Below are positions 1 through 6,450 of a stretch of 21,759 nucleotides of DNA, piece after piece. The DNA is from a virus. The position numbers and the translations under genes are program-made. The DNA lies in the IMG/VR virus record IMGVR_UViG_3300025324_000007, positions 1-21,759 of that record; one strand, written 5' to 3'. A model generated the notes under the pieces. The model was not told the DNA's origin and made no database searches. It saw only the letters and a program-made list of their open reading frames with translations. The first letter of the stretch is position 1; every line of letters starts with the position of its first letter.

Positions 1-99
1 GTTCAGAACGATAAGCAGAACGATGCCCGTTCCAGAACGTTCTAGAACCGCCAAGCCCAGTTCTACAAAACCTACCAGAACGGCAGTCAGAACAAAACA
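1..99. repeat. Left copy of 99-bp terminal direct repeat (circular contig overlap)
   Basis: These 99 bases are identical to positions 21661-21759. An exact odd-length overlap of this size is what a k-mer assembler leaves when it closes a circle, so the real unit is most likely 21,660 bp. A genuine short terminal repeat of a linear virion genome is the alternative. The repeat lies inside the AGAAC array, so the junction falls in a naturally repetitive place. Confidence 0.95.
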
Positions 100-250
100 G
101 AACCAAGAGAACCATTTGAGCGTTCTAACCAAAACCAAGCAGAACCGATAAAACGTTTTGTTTCGTTCTACCAAGTTCTGCTCAGTTCTGAAAGTTTTGT
201 ATCGTTCTGTACGTAGAGTAAAACCGACCATTTTTCACTAGAACCCCTCA
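1..250. repeat. Dense AGAAC/GTTCT iteron-like array in the main control region
   Basis: AGAAC starts at 5, 17, 34, 44, 77, 89, 99, 108, 141 and 240. Its complement GTTCT starts at 39, 60, 122, 165, 175, 185 and 204. One more AGAAC lies across the junction at 21648. About 0.5 copies of a given 5-mer pair would be expected by chance in 250 bp. Two abutting 10-bp units, GTTCCAGAAC (29-38) and the perfect palindrome GTTCTAGAAC (39-48), suggest a dimer site. Many neighbours are 9-12 bp apart, so bound proteins would share one face of the helix. Degenerate GTTTT copies at 154 and 194 fill gaps in the right part. No ORF fits. Likely roles, all inferred, are replication origin, partition or packaging site, or a multi-operator. 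Confidence 0.85.
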
Positions 251-253
251 AAA

Positions 254-1039
254 CTACTGCCAACCATGCCCATCGCACACTTCCTTGATGAGAGAACTCA
301 TATAGCCCTTATTCTTGCTATGCTCAAGGCTAAAGCGTTCTGTCAAGTGCTTTGGACTAGGACGAGAACGGTTCTTTGCATAGTGTTCTTCGATGAACAC
401 AATTGCCTTATCTCGATAGTCAGAAGCGTGTTTCTCCCGAACTTCTTTGACCTGTGAAACGACTTGTTGGTTCATCACCATTTCCGGTTTCCCATGCTTA
501 ATAGCATACTTCCTAATTCTATCTTCACGGCTCTCATTACGAAGTTTTTCATCGTGCTTATCGCCTTCACCAGTTACCAAAAGCACAGCGAACATAAAGC
601 CAGCAGGGATGGAGAACAAGGACAGGAGTAGGATAACGTTCTCTGTACTAACTTTGGAACTGTTCACAGCCCACAAATCTGCAACATATCCTACATAGGC
701 AAGGAAGGAAAGCACCGTAGGGATAAGGTATTCATCTTCCTTAGTCTTTACCCACTTGAACAAGTTACGCACAAACGCAATTGTTCCAACCCATCCCAAG
801 AACTCCAACACGATTGCCGTAACCAAAGCCCCAAACGTAGCAACCCAATCAGGAAAACGTCCTGCAATCAACTCCACATACATAGCATGGAGTTTGATCG
901 CCGTGATGAAAGCAGGAATGAGTGGAGCCAGAATAGGAAGCAAACTGGAAGCAAGACGCACAGCAGGTGACTGAGCCGCATCAATTACTTCATCACTCCA
1001 ACGAAACATCTTTGCCAGAAAGTCACTTTGAATTTTCAT
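254..1039 (-). CDS. Four-helix membrane protein with C-terminal winged-helix-like domain
   Basis: This 261-residue protein has four hydrophobic segments at roughly residues 28-54, 63-90, 103-125 and 131-156. A charged soluble tail of about 100 residues follows. The last 50 residues (RDKAIVFIEEHY, then RPSPKHLTERFS) follow the pattern of a small helix-turn-helix or winged helix, with an Arg-Pro-Ser turn before the putative second helix. A membrane-anchored DNA- or protein-binding factor is my inference; no enzyme motif is visible. The start ATG overlaps the stop of the upstream gene (ATGA), which implies translational coupling. It is the last gene of the operon led by the HNH gene, and its stop codon lies a few bases from the AGAAC array. 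Several AGAAC/GTTCT copies continue into its 3' part, including a palindrome at 365-375. Confidence 0.85.
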   Translation of the reverse strand: MKIQSDFLAKMFRWSDEVIDAAQSPAVRLASSLLPILAPLIPAFITAIKLHAMYVELIAGRFPDWVATFGALVTAIVLEFLGWVGTIAFVRNLFKWVKTKEDEYLIPTVLSFLAYVGYVADLWAVNSSKVSTENVILLLSLFSIPAGFMFAVLLVTGEGDKHDEKLRNESREDRIRKYAIKHGKPEMVMNQQVVSQVKEVREKHASDYRDKAIVFIEEHYAKNRSRPSPKHLTERFSLEHSKNKGYMSSLIKEVCDGHGWQ

Positions 1040-1251
1040 CCTTCACCTAGCCCTTCATTCATCAGTTCATGCAACGCTTCATCTTGAACAGACGGCATGT
1101 TCTCGGCATCAAATACTATGCCTTCCTGAACACCCTGCCCGTTGCCGTTGCCGTCGCTGTTGACAAGCGAGTTATACAACGCACTCAACTGGATATATAT
1201 AAATAGAGCCAGACCCAAACCAATCAAAGCATAAAAACCTATTTGTAGCAT
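1036..1251 (-). CDS. Small single-pass membrane protein with acidic tail
   Basis: This is a 71-residue protein. The start at 1251 is chosen because a near-perfect Shine-Dalgarno (AAGGAGGTG) sits just upstream; longer readings from 1314 lack one. Residues 4-26 (IGFYALIGLGLALFIYIQ) form one membrane helix. A Gly/Asn linker and an acidic C-terminus (EALHELMNEGLGEG) follow. It overlaps the downstream four-helix membrane gene by 4 bases, so the two are probably made together and may act as a pair at the membrane. Its function is unknown. A holin or spanin role is possible, but there is no lipobox and no adjacent endolysin to support it. Confidence 0.8.
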   Translation of the reverse strand: MLQIGFYALIGLGLALFIYIQLSALYNSLVNSDGNGNGQGVQEGIVFDAENMPSVQDEALHELMNEGLGEG

Positions 1252-1262
1252 CACACACCTCC

Positions 1263-1466
1263 TTATTGAAACACAACACGTTGCATAGCTTGAGAAGTCT
1301 TGATAGCCTCCCATTCGGCCTTACTTAGCTTGACACGGACAATCTCAATTCGGTTATCGTGTTTCTTCAAATACTCCACAATACCATCCGTAAAGGGAGC
1401 CTGTCTTTTCGAGATTTCATATTCAACTAGGAAAGGGTCGTACTTCTTGATCCACAGATTTTTCAT
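1263..1466 (-). CDS. Small hypothetical protein (67 aa)
   Basis: The start ATG at 1466 is preceded by GAGAGG and lies one base after the TGA stop of the upstream gene, so it belongs to the same operon. The protein is charged and soluble, with an Arg/Lys-rich centre (YLKKHDNRIEIVRVKLSK) and a C-terminal helix (AEWEAIKTSQAMQ). No known family motif is visible. Its position between the unknown 122-residue protein and the membrane pair suggests an accessory or host-interaction gene, but this is inference only. Confidence 0.7.
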   Translation of the reverse strand: MKNLWIKKYDPFLVEYEISKRQAPFTDGIVEYLKKHDNRIEIVRVKLSKAEWEAIKTSQAMQRVVFQ

Positions 1467-1467
1467 C

Positions 1468-1836
1468 TCAGCCTCTCAACTTTGCACACCGATTTGCACA
1501 AATAAACCACTGTTCACCATGCTTTGCGTTCAGGACATCCCTCGTCCCATACTGCTTCAAATCTTCAATCGAAATCTTGTACTCGCCCTTCGCACAAACC
1601 TTCGTGGGGTAGCCGTATCGGTTCATCCTACGATAATCTTCAAGGTCACTTTTCACCACGAAGATGATGCTCTCATAGTTTTTGGCTTCCAACTCGTCCA
1701 CAAGTTCCGCTTGGATACCAAATCCATCATAGCGAGAAACATAGAACTTCGTATTCTTCCTATAGGATTTTCCACCTTTACGCACCAAACCTGCGAACTG
1801 CCTGCCATTCACGTTCGTAAACAAACTTTCGTCCAT
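1468..1836 (-). CDS. Hypothetical basic protein (122 aa)
   Basis: The product is soluble and basic at the N-terminus (RKGGKSYRKNTKFY). The central stretch ELVDELEAKNYESIIFVVKS looks like a helix followed by a buried strand, an alpha/beta pattern. Four cysteines are present, two of them in the C-terminal sequence WFICANRCAKLRG. I do not recognise the family. The gene follows the HNH gene by 17 bases and precedes the 67-aa gene by one base, so it is in the middle of a five-gene operon. The Shine-Dalgarno is weak (AGGAAGG about 12 bases ahead), so it may depend partly on coupling. Confidence 0.72.
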   Translation of the reverse strand: MDESLFTNVNGRQFAGLVRKGGKSYRKNTKFYVSRYDGFGIQAELVDELEAKNYESIIFVVKSDLEDYRRMNRYGYPTKVCAKGEYKISIEDLKQYGTRDVLNAKHGEQWFICANRCAKLRG

Positions 1837-1853
1837 CTCAACCCAATCCCTTC

Positions 1854-2186
1854 CTAATAAACTATTGTAAAGTGGGCAGGATTAGCGCAATCTACACGCC
1901 CACACCGATGTTTGATTGTTCCGATAAATATCTTTTCCTTTTTGACTAGCATCCACGTAATTCTGCGAATGTCTTTTCCAAATCCACGCCCTCTCACTGA
2001 TGGATTGATGGGCGTCTTGCGTTCTGAATGTTCGCCTGTCCAAAGCCAACAGCCGCTTGGAACTTCCACAAGTTTTTCCCAAATCCAATCGTATGTATCT
2101 TCTGGTTCGATAATGTTCACCGACTTGATGAACTCAAACTTAGGTTCCGTTCTCGCATCTACATCGAATAACCTTGTTGCACCCAT
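1854..2186 (-). CDS. HNH endonuclease-like protein
   Basis: This 110-residue protein matches the small phage HNH family in its C-terminal half. It has the entry motif CWLWTG (residues 46-51), a Gly/Arg-rich loop (RGRGFG, 65-70), then the core H93-R-C95, C100, N102-P103 and H105 (HRCGRVDCANPAHF). The His, Asn and His that give the fold its name are all present, and C95 and C100 would help bind zinc. In related proteins a His-Arg pair usually precedes the core; here it reads Arg-Arg (74-75). Family members nick or cut DNA and act as homing or packaging-associated nucleases. Here the gene leads an accessory operon well away from the terminases. Ribosome site GGAAGGTG precedes ATG 2186. A consensus promoter and a large hairpin lie upstream. 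Confidence 0.82.
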   Translation of the reverse strand: MGATRLFDVDARTEPKFEFIKSVNIIEPEDTYDWIWEKLVEVPSGCWLWTGEHSERKTPINPSVRGRGFGKDIRRITWMLVKKEKIFIGTIKHRCGRVDCANPAHFTIVY

Positions 2187-2207
2187 TTCGCACCTTCCGT
2201 TTCAAAC

Positions 2208-2262
2208 AAAAAACCGTCAAAAGTTTTAGCCAGATTTTCTTCTGACCTAACTCTTGACGGTT
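2208..2262 (-). terminator. Large hairpin plus U-run in the leader of the HNH operon (terminator or attenuator)
   Basis: On the minus strand, 14 bases (2262 down to 2249) pair with 2225-2212, with one G-U wobble. An inner stem GTCAGA/TCTGGC carries a six-base loop. The stem runs into six T's (2213-2208). The opposite strand has no T-run, so it would act only on minus-strand transcripts. It ends about 20 bases before the HNH start codon, between a strong promoter and the gene. It therefore either terminates a short RNA or acts as a regulated attenuator. Confidence 0.75.
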
Positions 2263-2379
2263 CAGTTACCTTAACCAAGATTTACTAGGCTCTATCTTTT
2301 GCTTCCGCTATTCAATTTTGTGCGGTTATTCTGGAAACATCGGATTTACGAGTGACCTGAATGAACCTTTACACTACTA

Positions 2380-2407
2380 ATTATAAAGACATATACCAAA
2401 AAGTCAA
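2380..2407 (-). promoter_or_regulatory. Consensus sigma70-type promoter for the HNH leader/operon
   Basis: On the minus strand the -35 box is TTGACT (2407-2402) and the -10 box is a perfect TATAAT (2385-2380), with a 16-base spacer. Transcription would start near 2373. It would run through about 110 untranslated bases, the hairpin at 2262-2208, and then the HNH gene. The stretch 2187-2463 holds no protein gene, only this promoter, leader and hairpin. Confidence 0.78.
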
Positions 2408-2463
2408 ATGCCATCGCCTCCAAAGTCAAGTAATTTTCTCATAAATCGAGTAGCCCAAAGGTA

Positions 2464-2667
2464 CTACTCCGAAACCAGGCTCATCAAGTATTCTGCGCTG
2501 TCAGTAGGGTAGAGTTGTTTGTAGTGCTTCAAACAAAGATAGATTATGGATTGAGCCGTCTTTCGTATCTTCCTGATCTTGAAACGAGCATCCTTTTCAC
2601 AAATTCTGCCCCTAGAGTATTCACAAGTTCTTATTCCTTTTTCTACATCAATAACGATTAGTCTCAT
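2464..2667 (-). CDS. Small cysteine-containing basic protein, possible zinc finger
   Basis: This 67-residue product has cysteines at CEYSRGRICEKD and a distal YLCLKHYK, so a C-x7-C...C-x2-H metal site is possible. A run of Arg/Lys (RFKIRKIRKT) between them suggests nucleic-acid contact. No family is recognised. GGAG is only three bases from the ATG, which is too close to work well. The start overlaps the stop of an upstream 35-codon reading frame as ATGA, so translation is probably coupled. No terminator lies between it and the promoter at 2380-2407, which would initiate just downstream of its stop. Confidence 0.65.
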   Translation of the reverse strand: MRLIVIDVEKGIRTCEYSRGRICEKDARFKIRKIRKTAQSIIYLCLKHYKQLYPTDSAEYLMSLVSE

Positions 2668-2771
2668 TTACTCCGTGACACAGTGTTCAGCAAAAGGTTG
2701 AACAGCCACATGCAGAGTAAAACAAGAACGGTCATCAAAATCCAAACTGCAACTTTATATTTGTTGTTTGA
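2664..2771 (-). CDS. Tiny single-pass membrane protein (35 aa)
   Basis: This short frame reads MSNKYK, then a continuous hydrophobic helix (VAVWILMTVLVLLCMWLFN, residues 7-25), then a polar end (TVSRSK). Its TGA stop overlaps the ATG of the next gene in the ATGA arrangement used all over this phage, which argues that it is real. The ribosome site is weak (TTTTTGAGTTTGA). Its upstream edge abuts the T9 run at the end of the candidate RNA. A small toxin-like, holin-like or membrane-sensor role is possible; none can be shown. Confidence 0.55.
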   Translation of the reverse strand, partial: SNNKYKVAVWILMTVLVLLCMWLFNLLLNTVSRSK

Positions 2772-2779
2772 CATTCAAA

Positions 2780-3493
2780 CTCAAAAAAAAATTCGTGCGC
2801 CCCTATATATTAATATTTAATCTTTATATTTCTATATTCTTATTCTCTATATCTTTCTATATATCAATTGGCAAAGCTCTGCCCTACGGTCAGGAAATGA
2901 ACTTCTTGGACAGGGTGGTAATTTATCCTTCATTCATTCACTTTTCGTCAGGGGCAGTGTCTTGCTTTTAGCAGTCTACTGTGTAGCAAAAATCTCGAAC
3001 TAGGTTTTGAAGCTTGTTTTCGGCGTTAGGTTTCATCCATGCCAATATAGTTTCATCAGAAGTTTCGGGAGTGTTTCAACTCTTGCGCCGCGTGTTCCTT
3101 TATCAGCTCACTTCTGCCTGCCAACAGGTTATTTATTCCTGCTGCGGACATCTCTCAACCTAGATTGCCTTTCAATCTGCTCCCTGTGAGTGATGGTGGG
3201 TTTTCGCATTGCCCACAACTGTCAGTGTCATACGTTTCTCGCTACTTCTGTTCCAGCCGTTAGGTTCAGAAGTGTTCGTTGGTCTACTCTCGAATATTTG
3301 CTTAGTGAAACTTCGTCTCTCTAACTGTCACATCCTCTTTCACTAGCATCTCTGCCGCTACTTCAGATTACGTTTTTTGGGTTTACAGTTCCAGCATTTA
3401 TTCGATTGTTAGTGTGCAACGGGATGCCAGTATTCTACCTACATCCTAAGTCTAAGCCCGCGAATTGATGTTATCGCCCATAACTTTTGACTT
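2780..3493 (-). ncRNA. Candidate large structured phage non-coding RNA (~700 nt)
   Basis: About 0.9 kb (2772-3696) holds no convincing ORF on either strand, although coding is dense elsewhere. On the minus strand an extended -10 promoter motif precedes it and a run of nine T's (2788-2780) ends it. It contains many local perfect stems: 3345-3338 with 3310-3303 (8 bp), 3273-3267 with 3250-3244 (7 bp), 3178-3173 with 3167-3162 (6 bp), 3446-3442 with 3426-3422 (5 bp), and 2957-2952 with 2884-2879 (6 bp) enclosing 2934-2929 with 2901-2896 (6 bp). Several loops are A-rich. Large ornate RNAs of this size (GOLLD, ROOL) are known from phages; I cannot show that this is one of them. The 3' boundary is uncertain because no GC-rich hairpin precedes the T-run and the last 80 bases are very AT-rich. 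Confidence 0.5.
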
Positions 3494-3499
3494 ACCACT

Positions 3500-3508
3500 A
3501 TTATATCA
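3500..3508 (-). promoter_or_regulatory. Extended -10 promoter motif ahead of the candidate RNA
   Basis: The minus strand reads TGATATAAT: a perfect TATAAT (3505-3500) with the upstream TG of an extended -10 element. No good -35 box lies 16-18 bases upstream, which extended -10 promoters can tolerate. Transcription would start near 3493, just before the first predicted stems. Confidence 0.6.
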
Positions 3509-3591
3509 CGTTCTCATGAAAAATTCATCTTATTCTCATACTAATATCTATCCCCCGAAGGTACTAAGCGGATAGTCAACATATTAAACGC

Positions 3592-3623
3592 AAAAACCGT
3601 CCACTGCGAATATGAACGGTTTT
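3592..3623 (-). terminator. Hairpin with T-run, probable terminator
   Basis: AAAACCGT (3623-3616) pairs with ACGGTTTT (3600-3593) around a 15-base loop. On the minus strand the right arm continues as TTTTT and then GC. It lies about 70 bases past the stop of the 77-aa gene and about 85 bases before the next promoter motif, where a terminator would be useful. The T's are partly inside the stem, so strength is uncertain. A bidirectional terminator is possible. Confidence 0.5.
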
Positions 3624-3639
3624 GCCTAGGCTAGAAACG

Positions 3640-3662
3640 GAAGATTATGGATGATAATCTTC
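3640..3662. repeat. Perfect 9-bp inverted repeat (stem-loop)
   Basis: GAAGATTAT (3640-3648) and ATAATCTTC (3654-3662) are perfect complements separated by five bases. It lies between the 77-aa gene and the hairpin at 3592-3623. As RNA it would be a stable stem-loop; as DNA it could be an operator. A TGGTATACT extended -10 motif at 3677-3685 sits just upstream on the minus strand. Confidence 0.6.
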
Positions 3663-3696
3663 AAGACACTGGATATAGTATACCATAGATATTCGT

Positions 3697-3930
3697 CTAT
3701 TTGGGAATTTCATGCGTGAGACTTTCCAGCAACTCTTTCAGGAAAAATCCGCACATAAACAAGTTACCATTACCTATCGCATCCTGAATAGATTTTATGT
3801 GCTTCTCGCGCTTCCTGACCATCATGCTAATCTCTTTGAAATCTTCGTCAGGTACTTTCTCCACGATTTCGAGATATTGCGTGATCTGTCTGGCCGCACT
3901 TCGCAACAAGATAATTGAATTGATTTCCAT
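3697..3930 (-). CDS. Small helical hypothetical protein (77 aa)
   Basis: The start at 3930 is preferred to the longer frame from 3957. An excellent ribosome site (AAAGGAGATACCC) lies directly ahead of ATG 3930, and the extra nine residues lie over it. The product is mostly helical and charged (EIVEKVPDEDFKEISMMVRKREKHIKS in two amphipathic stretches), with no membrane helix and no recognised motif. It follows the integrase by 73 bases on the same strand. A place next to the recombinase fits a recombination directionality factor or a regulator, but no helix-turn-helix or excisionase signature is clear, so the function stays unknown. Confidence 0.75.
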   Translation of the reverse strand: MEINSIILLRSAARQITQYLEIVEKVPDEDFKEISMMVRKREKHIKSIQDAIGNGNLFMCGFFLKELLESLTHEIPK

Positions 3931-4003
3931 TGGGTATCTCCTTTCTTCTTGTTGCAACCTAATCTACTCATATACATGAAACGTATTCCATCCCACATTT
4001 ATC

Positions 4004-4981
4004 CTATAAATTGTCCACAGGGCTTGCTAAATCGTGGGAGGCTTTCAAATCAGTTTGTGTTTGAGCCAGATAGCGTCTAAGAATTTGAATATCGGCGTGA
4101 CCCATCAAGCCTTGCAGAGAGAAGATGTCAGCACCATTCCTAAGCATTTGCAAACAGAACCATCGCCTGAAAGCATGAACGGATGGGACAGGGACACTCG
4201 CCTTTTCTGCTCTCCGACGCATTATCATTTTCAAGCCTCTGTATCCAAGCCTTTCTCCCTCGTCATTCACAAACAGGGCAGGGGAGTGGTCACGGCGCAT
4301 TTTCAGGTACATTCTGAGAGATTTGCGAGATGTAGAACCTAAATACACAGAACGTGCCTTGTTGCCCTTCCCATGCAATATCTTGATTTCACCTGTGATT
4401 GGATTTAGGTCTGCCCCGTTGATTTGAAGCAGCTCATTGGCTCGACATCCTGTGTCCAGAAGCACATACAAAATAGACTTGTCCCTTCTGCCTAAAAAGT
4501 TCGTACCACAAACACCTATCATGGCTTGAACATCGTCTATGTCGGCAGGAGCAAGTATCTGCGAGCTTTGCTTTGGAGGTTTTATTTTGTTGATCGGGTT
4601 GGGATAGTTTGGCTCCGTTTCATTCCAGTACCAACGTAGAAAAGCCTTCACAGAACGGAAATAAGTATGGATGCCTCCTGCATTGTGTCCTGTGCTTTCC
4701 AGATAAATCAAAAATTCCCGTAGGAACGATGGGGTTATTTCTGAAATCTTTTTCAGAGATTGGGCATCACAGTAGTTTGTGAACTTTTCTAGCTTCTCTT
4801 TATAAAACCCCACTGTTCTCTTGCTTAGATTTTGAGCCTGTCTATCTTTCAGGAAACCATCAATCCAAACTGCTACATAATCTTCAGTAGTCCATTGGTC
4901 TAAAGTAATTGGGGAAGTGGATTTCACTATAAAAAGTTGATAGTCCGTGACTTTATTATACATTAAAAGGTTCGCTCCCAC
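4004..4981 (-). CDS. int: Tyrosine recombinase / phage integrase
   Basis: This 325-residue protein has an N-terminal core-binding (SAM-like) domain at about 33-120 and a C-terminal catalytic domain at about 140-312. The full catalytic set is visible: R180 (TGCRANELL), the beta-hairpin lysine region (GKGNKAR), H269 and R272 (HAFRR), H295 (LMGH) and the nucleophile Y304 (RRYL). Enzymes of this family join phage attP to a host attB or resolve DNA multimers. The likely start is GTG 4981, with GGGGA six bases ahead; ATG 4963 (seventh codon) is an alternative with GGGAG upstream. It follows the portal gene by 60 bases and precedes a small helical protein. No attP core could be identified. Confidence 0.95.
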   Translation of the reverse strand: MGANLLMYNKVTDYQLFIVKSTSPITLDQWTTEDYVAVWIDGFLKDRQAQNLSKRTVGFYKEKLEKFTNYCDAQSLKKISEITPSFLREFLIYLESTGHNAGGIHTYFRSVKAFLRWYWNETEPNYPNPINKIKPPKQSSQILAPADIDDVQAMIGVCGTNFLGRRDKSILYVLLDTGCRANELLQINGADLNPITGEIKILHGKGNKARSVYLGSTSRKSLRMYLKMRRDHSPALFVNDEGERLGYRGLKMIMRRRAEKASVPVPSVHAFRRWFCLQMLRNGADIFSLQGLMGHADIQILRRYLAQTQTDLKASHDLASPVDNL

Positions 4982-5040
4982 TCCGCTTCCCCAGGGCAGA
5001 ATGAGAGCTAAATATCAGTCCAGTGGAGGCGTCTGAACTG

Positions 5041-6450
5041 TTATTCTTGGGGAGTTGTGTTATCACTTGACACAGTGTCATTCATGGGCATGAGTGCGAT
5101 TTCTTCAGGAGAGAAACCACAAATCTGCATTTTCATTTGGATTGGCATGTCAATGTTTGCCATAGATGCAAGGTTAGTAATCTTCTCGGTCTGCGTGCTG
5201 ACAGGAATGATTTCTTCAAACTCCATCGCATGTTCAAAATCACCATTGGCATAGTCACCAATCGTGGATGGGAACAATCCATAGAAGATACCCATCGTGA
5301 GTGCCATTTCATTTGCACGTACCTGTCCAGTTACGAAGGCTTCCTCGGCTTCATTAGCTCTGTCCAATGCTCCTGCCAGAAGCGTTCGCATCGCAATCCC
5401 TGAAAGTTCATTCTCTCTCAGGTCATAGTATTTCAACTCAGGCAAGTCCTGTTTGATTTCTTCCCCATCCCCATCCAAAATAGCCTTGAATTCTGTCCAA
5501 GCAAAGTCCAATGCAGAAGTCTTGACCTCATCCCAACCATTTGCTTTGAGAACCTTGAGCCTGCTAAATTTCATCACATCGTCGTCCGTTGGTTTTGTGA
5601 TAGTGCCAGCAGGTTTCTTCATGCCCGTTTCGAGTGTGCTGTTTCTCATAAGCAGGAACATATCGGATTGGAACATCATTTCAGAAAGAACCGTTGCCTT
5701 CCTGTCCCATTCTTCAATCTTCTCGATTGCATGGTCAATACAGGAAACGCCCCACTTATCCCCAACATCCGTGAACTTGCTATGAACGATGGGAATGAAA
5801 TCAATTCCAAAATCGGTCAGGAAGTTGAAGGTCATTGCATCGCCAAGATTTTCCAGTTTGGTTGTTCTATCGCCATGATGTTCCCATGTTGCTACATACC
5901 CATCGAAACCATCGTTCTTTGTCCAATATTCCGTGTAAGTCTTTCTGTCAGAGATGGGAACATCAATACGGATGGAAAGCAGGAAACCACGTTCATCTTC
6001 ATCGAAGTCCGTGACGGTTTTGGTATCTAAAGCAATCTCAACAATTTTCTTCCCATCGAACATGACTTTGGTGAACAGATTGCCGTATAAAGTATTCTTG
6101 CGGAGCATGGGACGTTTGTTGGTTCCAAATCCTGACCACTTCTGAACCTGTTGAATGGCAGATAGCACCGTGTCATTCTTATTGACAACCATAATTTTTG
6201 GCTTGCCCATGCAAAGTTTGGTAGCAAAGAACTCAACACTTCGATGGGTAGGATTTCTCAGTGGTTTGATTGCTTCCAGCCACAAATCGTTGTCTCTCGC
6301 ATAAGAAGCCAAATCGTCGTAAAGAGAATTGTTGGAATAGAAAATGTCCAGCTTATCCATTTTCTCATGGGGAGTAAGTTTGTCCCAATTCTTCTCTAGG
6401 CCAACAAAGCGTCCCTGCAAACTTCGTTCGTTGTCAGTTAGTATTGCCAT
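5041..6450 (-). CDS. Portal protein
   Basis: This 469-residue protein follows directly on the large terminase (TAATG, one shared base). Its size and layout match the SPP1 gp6-type portals that form the dodecameric DNA channel at one capsid vertex. A charged N-terminal region is followed by a central clip and stem region, including IEEWDRKATVLSEMMFQSDM, which resembles the long helix region of portals, and an acidic C-terminus. Positions are approximate because no short signature defines the family. The gene lies at the far end of the virion genes, next to the integrase and about 12 kb in transcription order from the capsid gene, which is unusual. A ribosome site (AGGA) overlaps the terminase stop. 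Confidence 0.85.
   Translation of the reverse strand: MAILTDNERSLQGRFVGLEKNWDKLTPHEKMDKLDIFYSNNSLYDDLASYARDNDLWLEAIKPLRNPTHRSVEFFATKLCMGKPKIMVVNKNDTVLSAIQQVQKWSGFGTNKRPMLRKNTLYGNLFTKVMFDGKKIVEIALDTKTVTDFDEDERGFLLSIRIDVPISDRKTYTEYWTKNDGFDGYVATWEHHGDRTTKLENLGDAMTFNFLTDFGIDFIPIVHSKFTDVGDKWGVSCIDHAIEKIEEWDRKATVLSEMMFQSDMFLLMRNSTLETGMKKPAGTITKPTDDDVMKFSRLKVLKANGWDEVKTSALDFAWTEFKAILDGDGEEIKQDLPELKYYDLRENELSGIAMRTLLAGALDRANEAEEAFVTGQVRANEMALTMGIFYGLFPSTIGDYANGDFEHAMEFEEIIPVSTQTEKITNLASMANIDMPIQMKMQICGFSPEEIALMPMNDTVSSDNTTPQE

Noticed and set aside
1-250. CRISPR array
   Set aside because: The repeat unit is only 5-10 bp with irregular spacing and both orientations; there are no spacers or cas genes.
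2768-3189. Two plus-strand ORFs (67 and 60 codons) in the gene-free region
   Set aside because: No ribosome sites, unusual composition (Ser/Phe/Leu/Ile-rich), and opposite to every real gene. They overlap the candidate RNA.
3200-3420. Possible remains of a TnpB-type transposase on the minus strand (a CxxC followed by RDV-like residues)
   Set aside because: The similarity needs several frame changes and stops, and the second Cys pair is missing. Chance is the better explanation; a profile search could settle it.
2772-3696. tRNA or tmRNA genes
   Set aside because: No cloverleaf with an acceptor stem and T-loop could be folded by eye on either strand.
3997-4011. Short palindrome ATTTAT-CCT-ATAAAT at the integrase stop as an attP core
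   Set aside because: Arms of 6 bp in AT-rich sequence are too short to claim, and no tRNA-like end or second copy was found.
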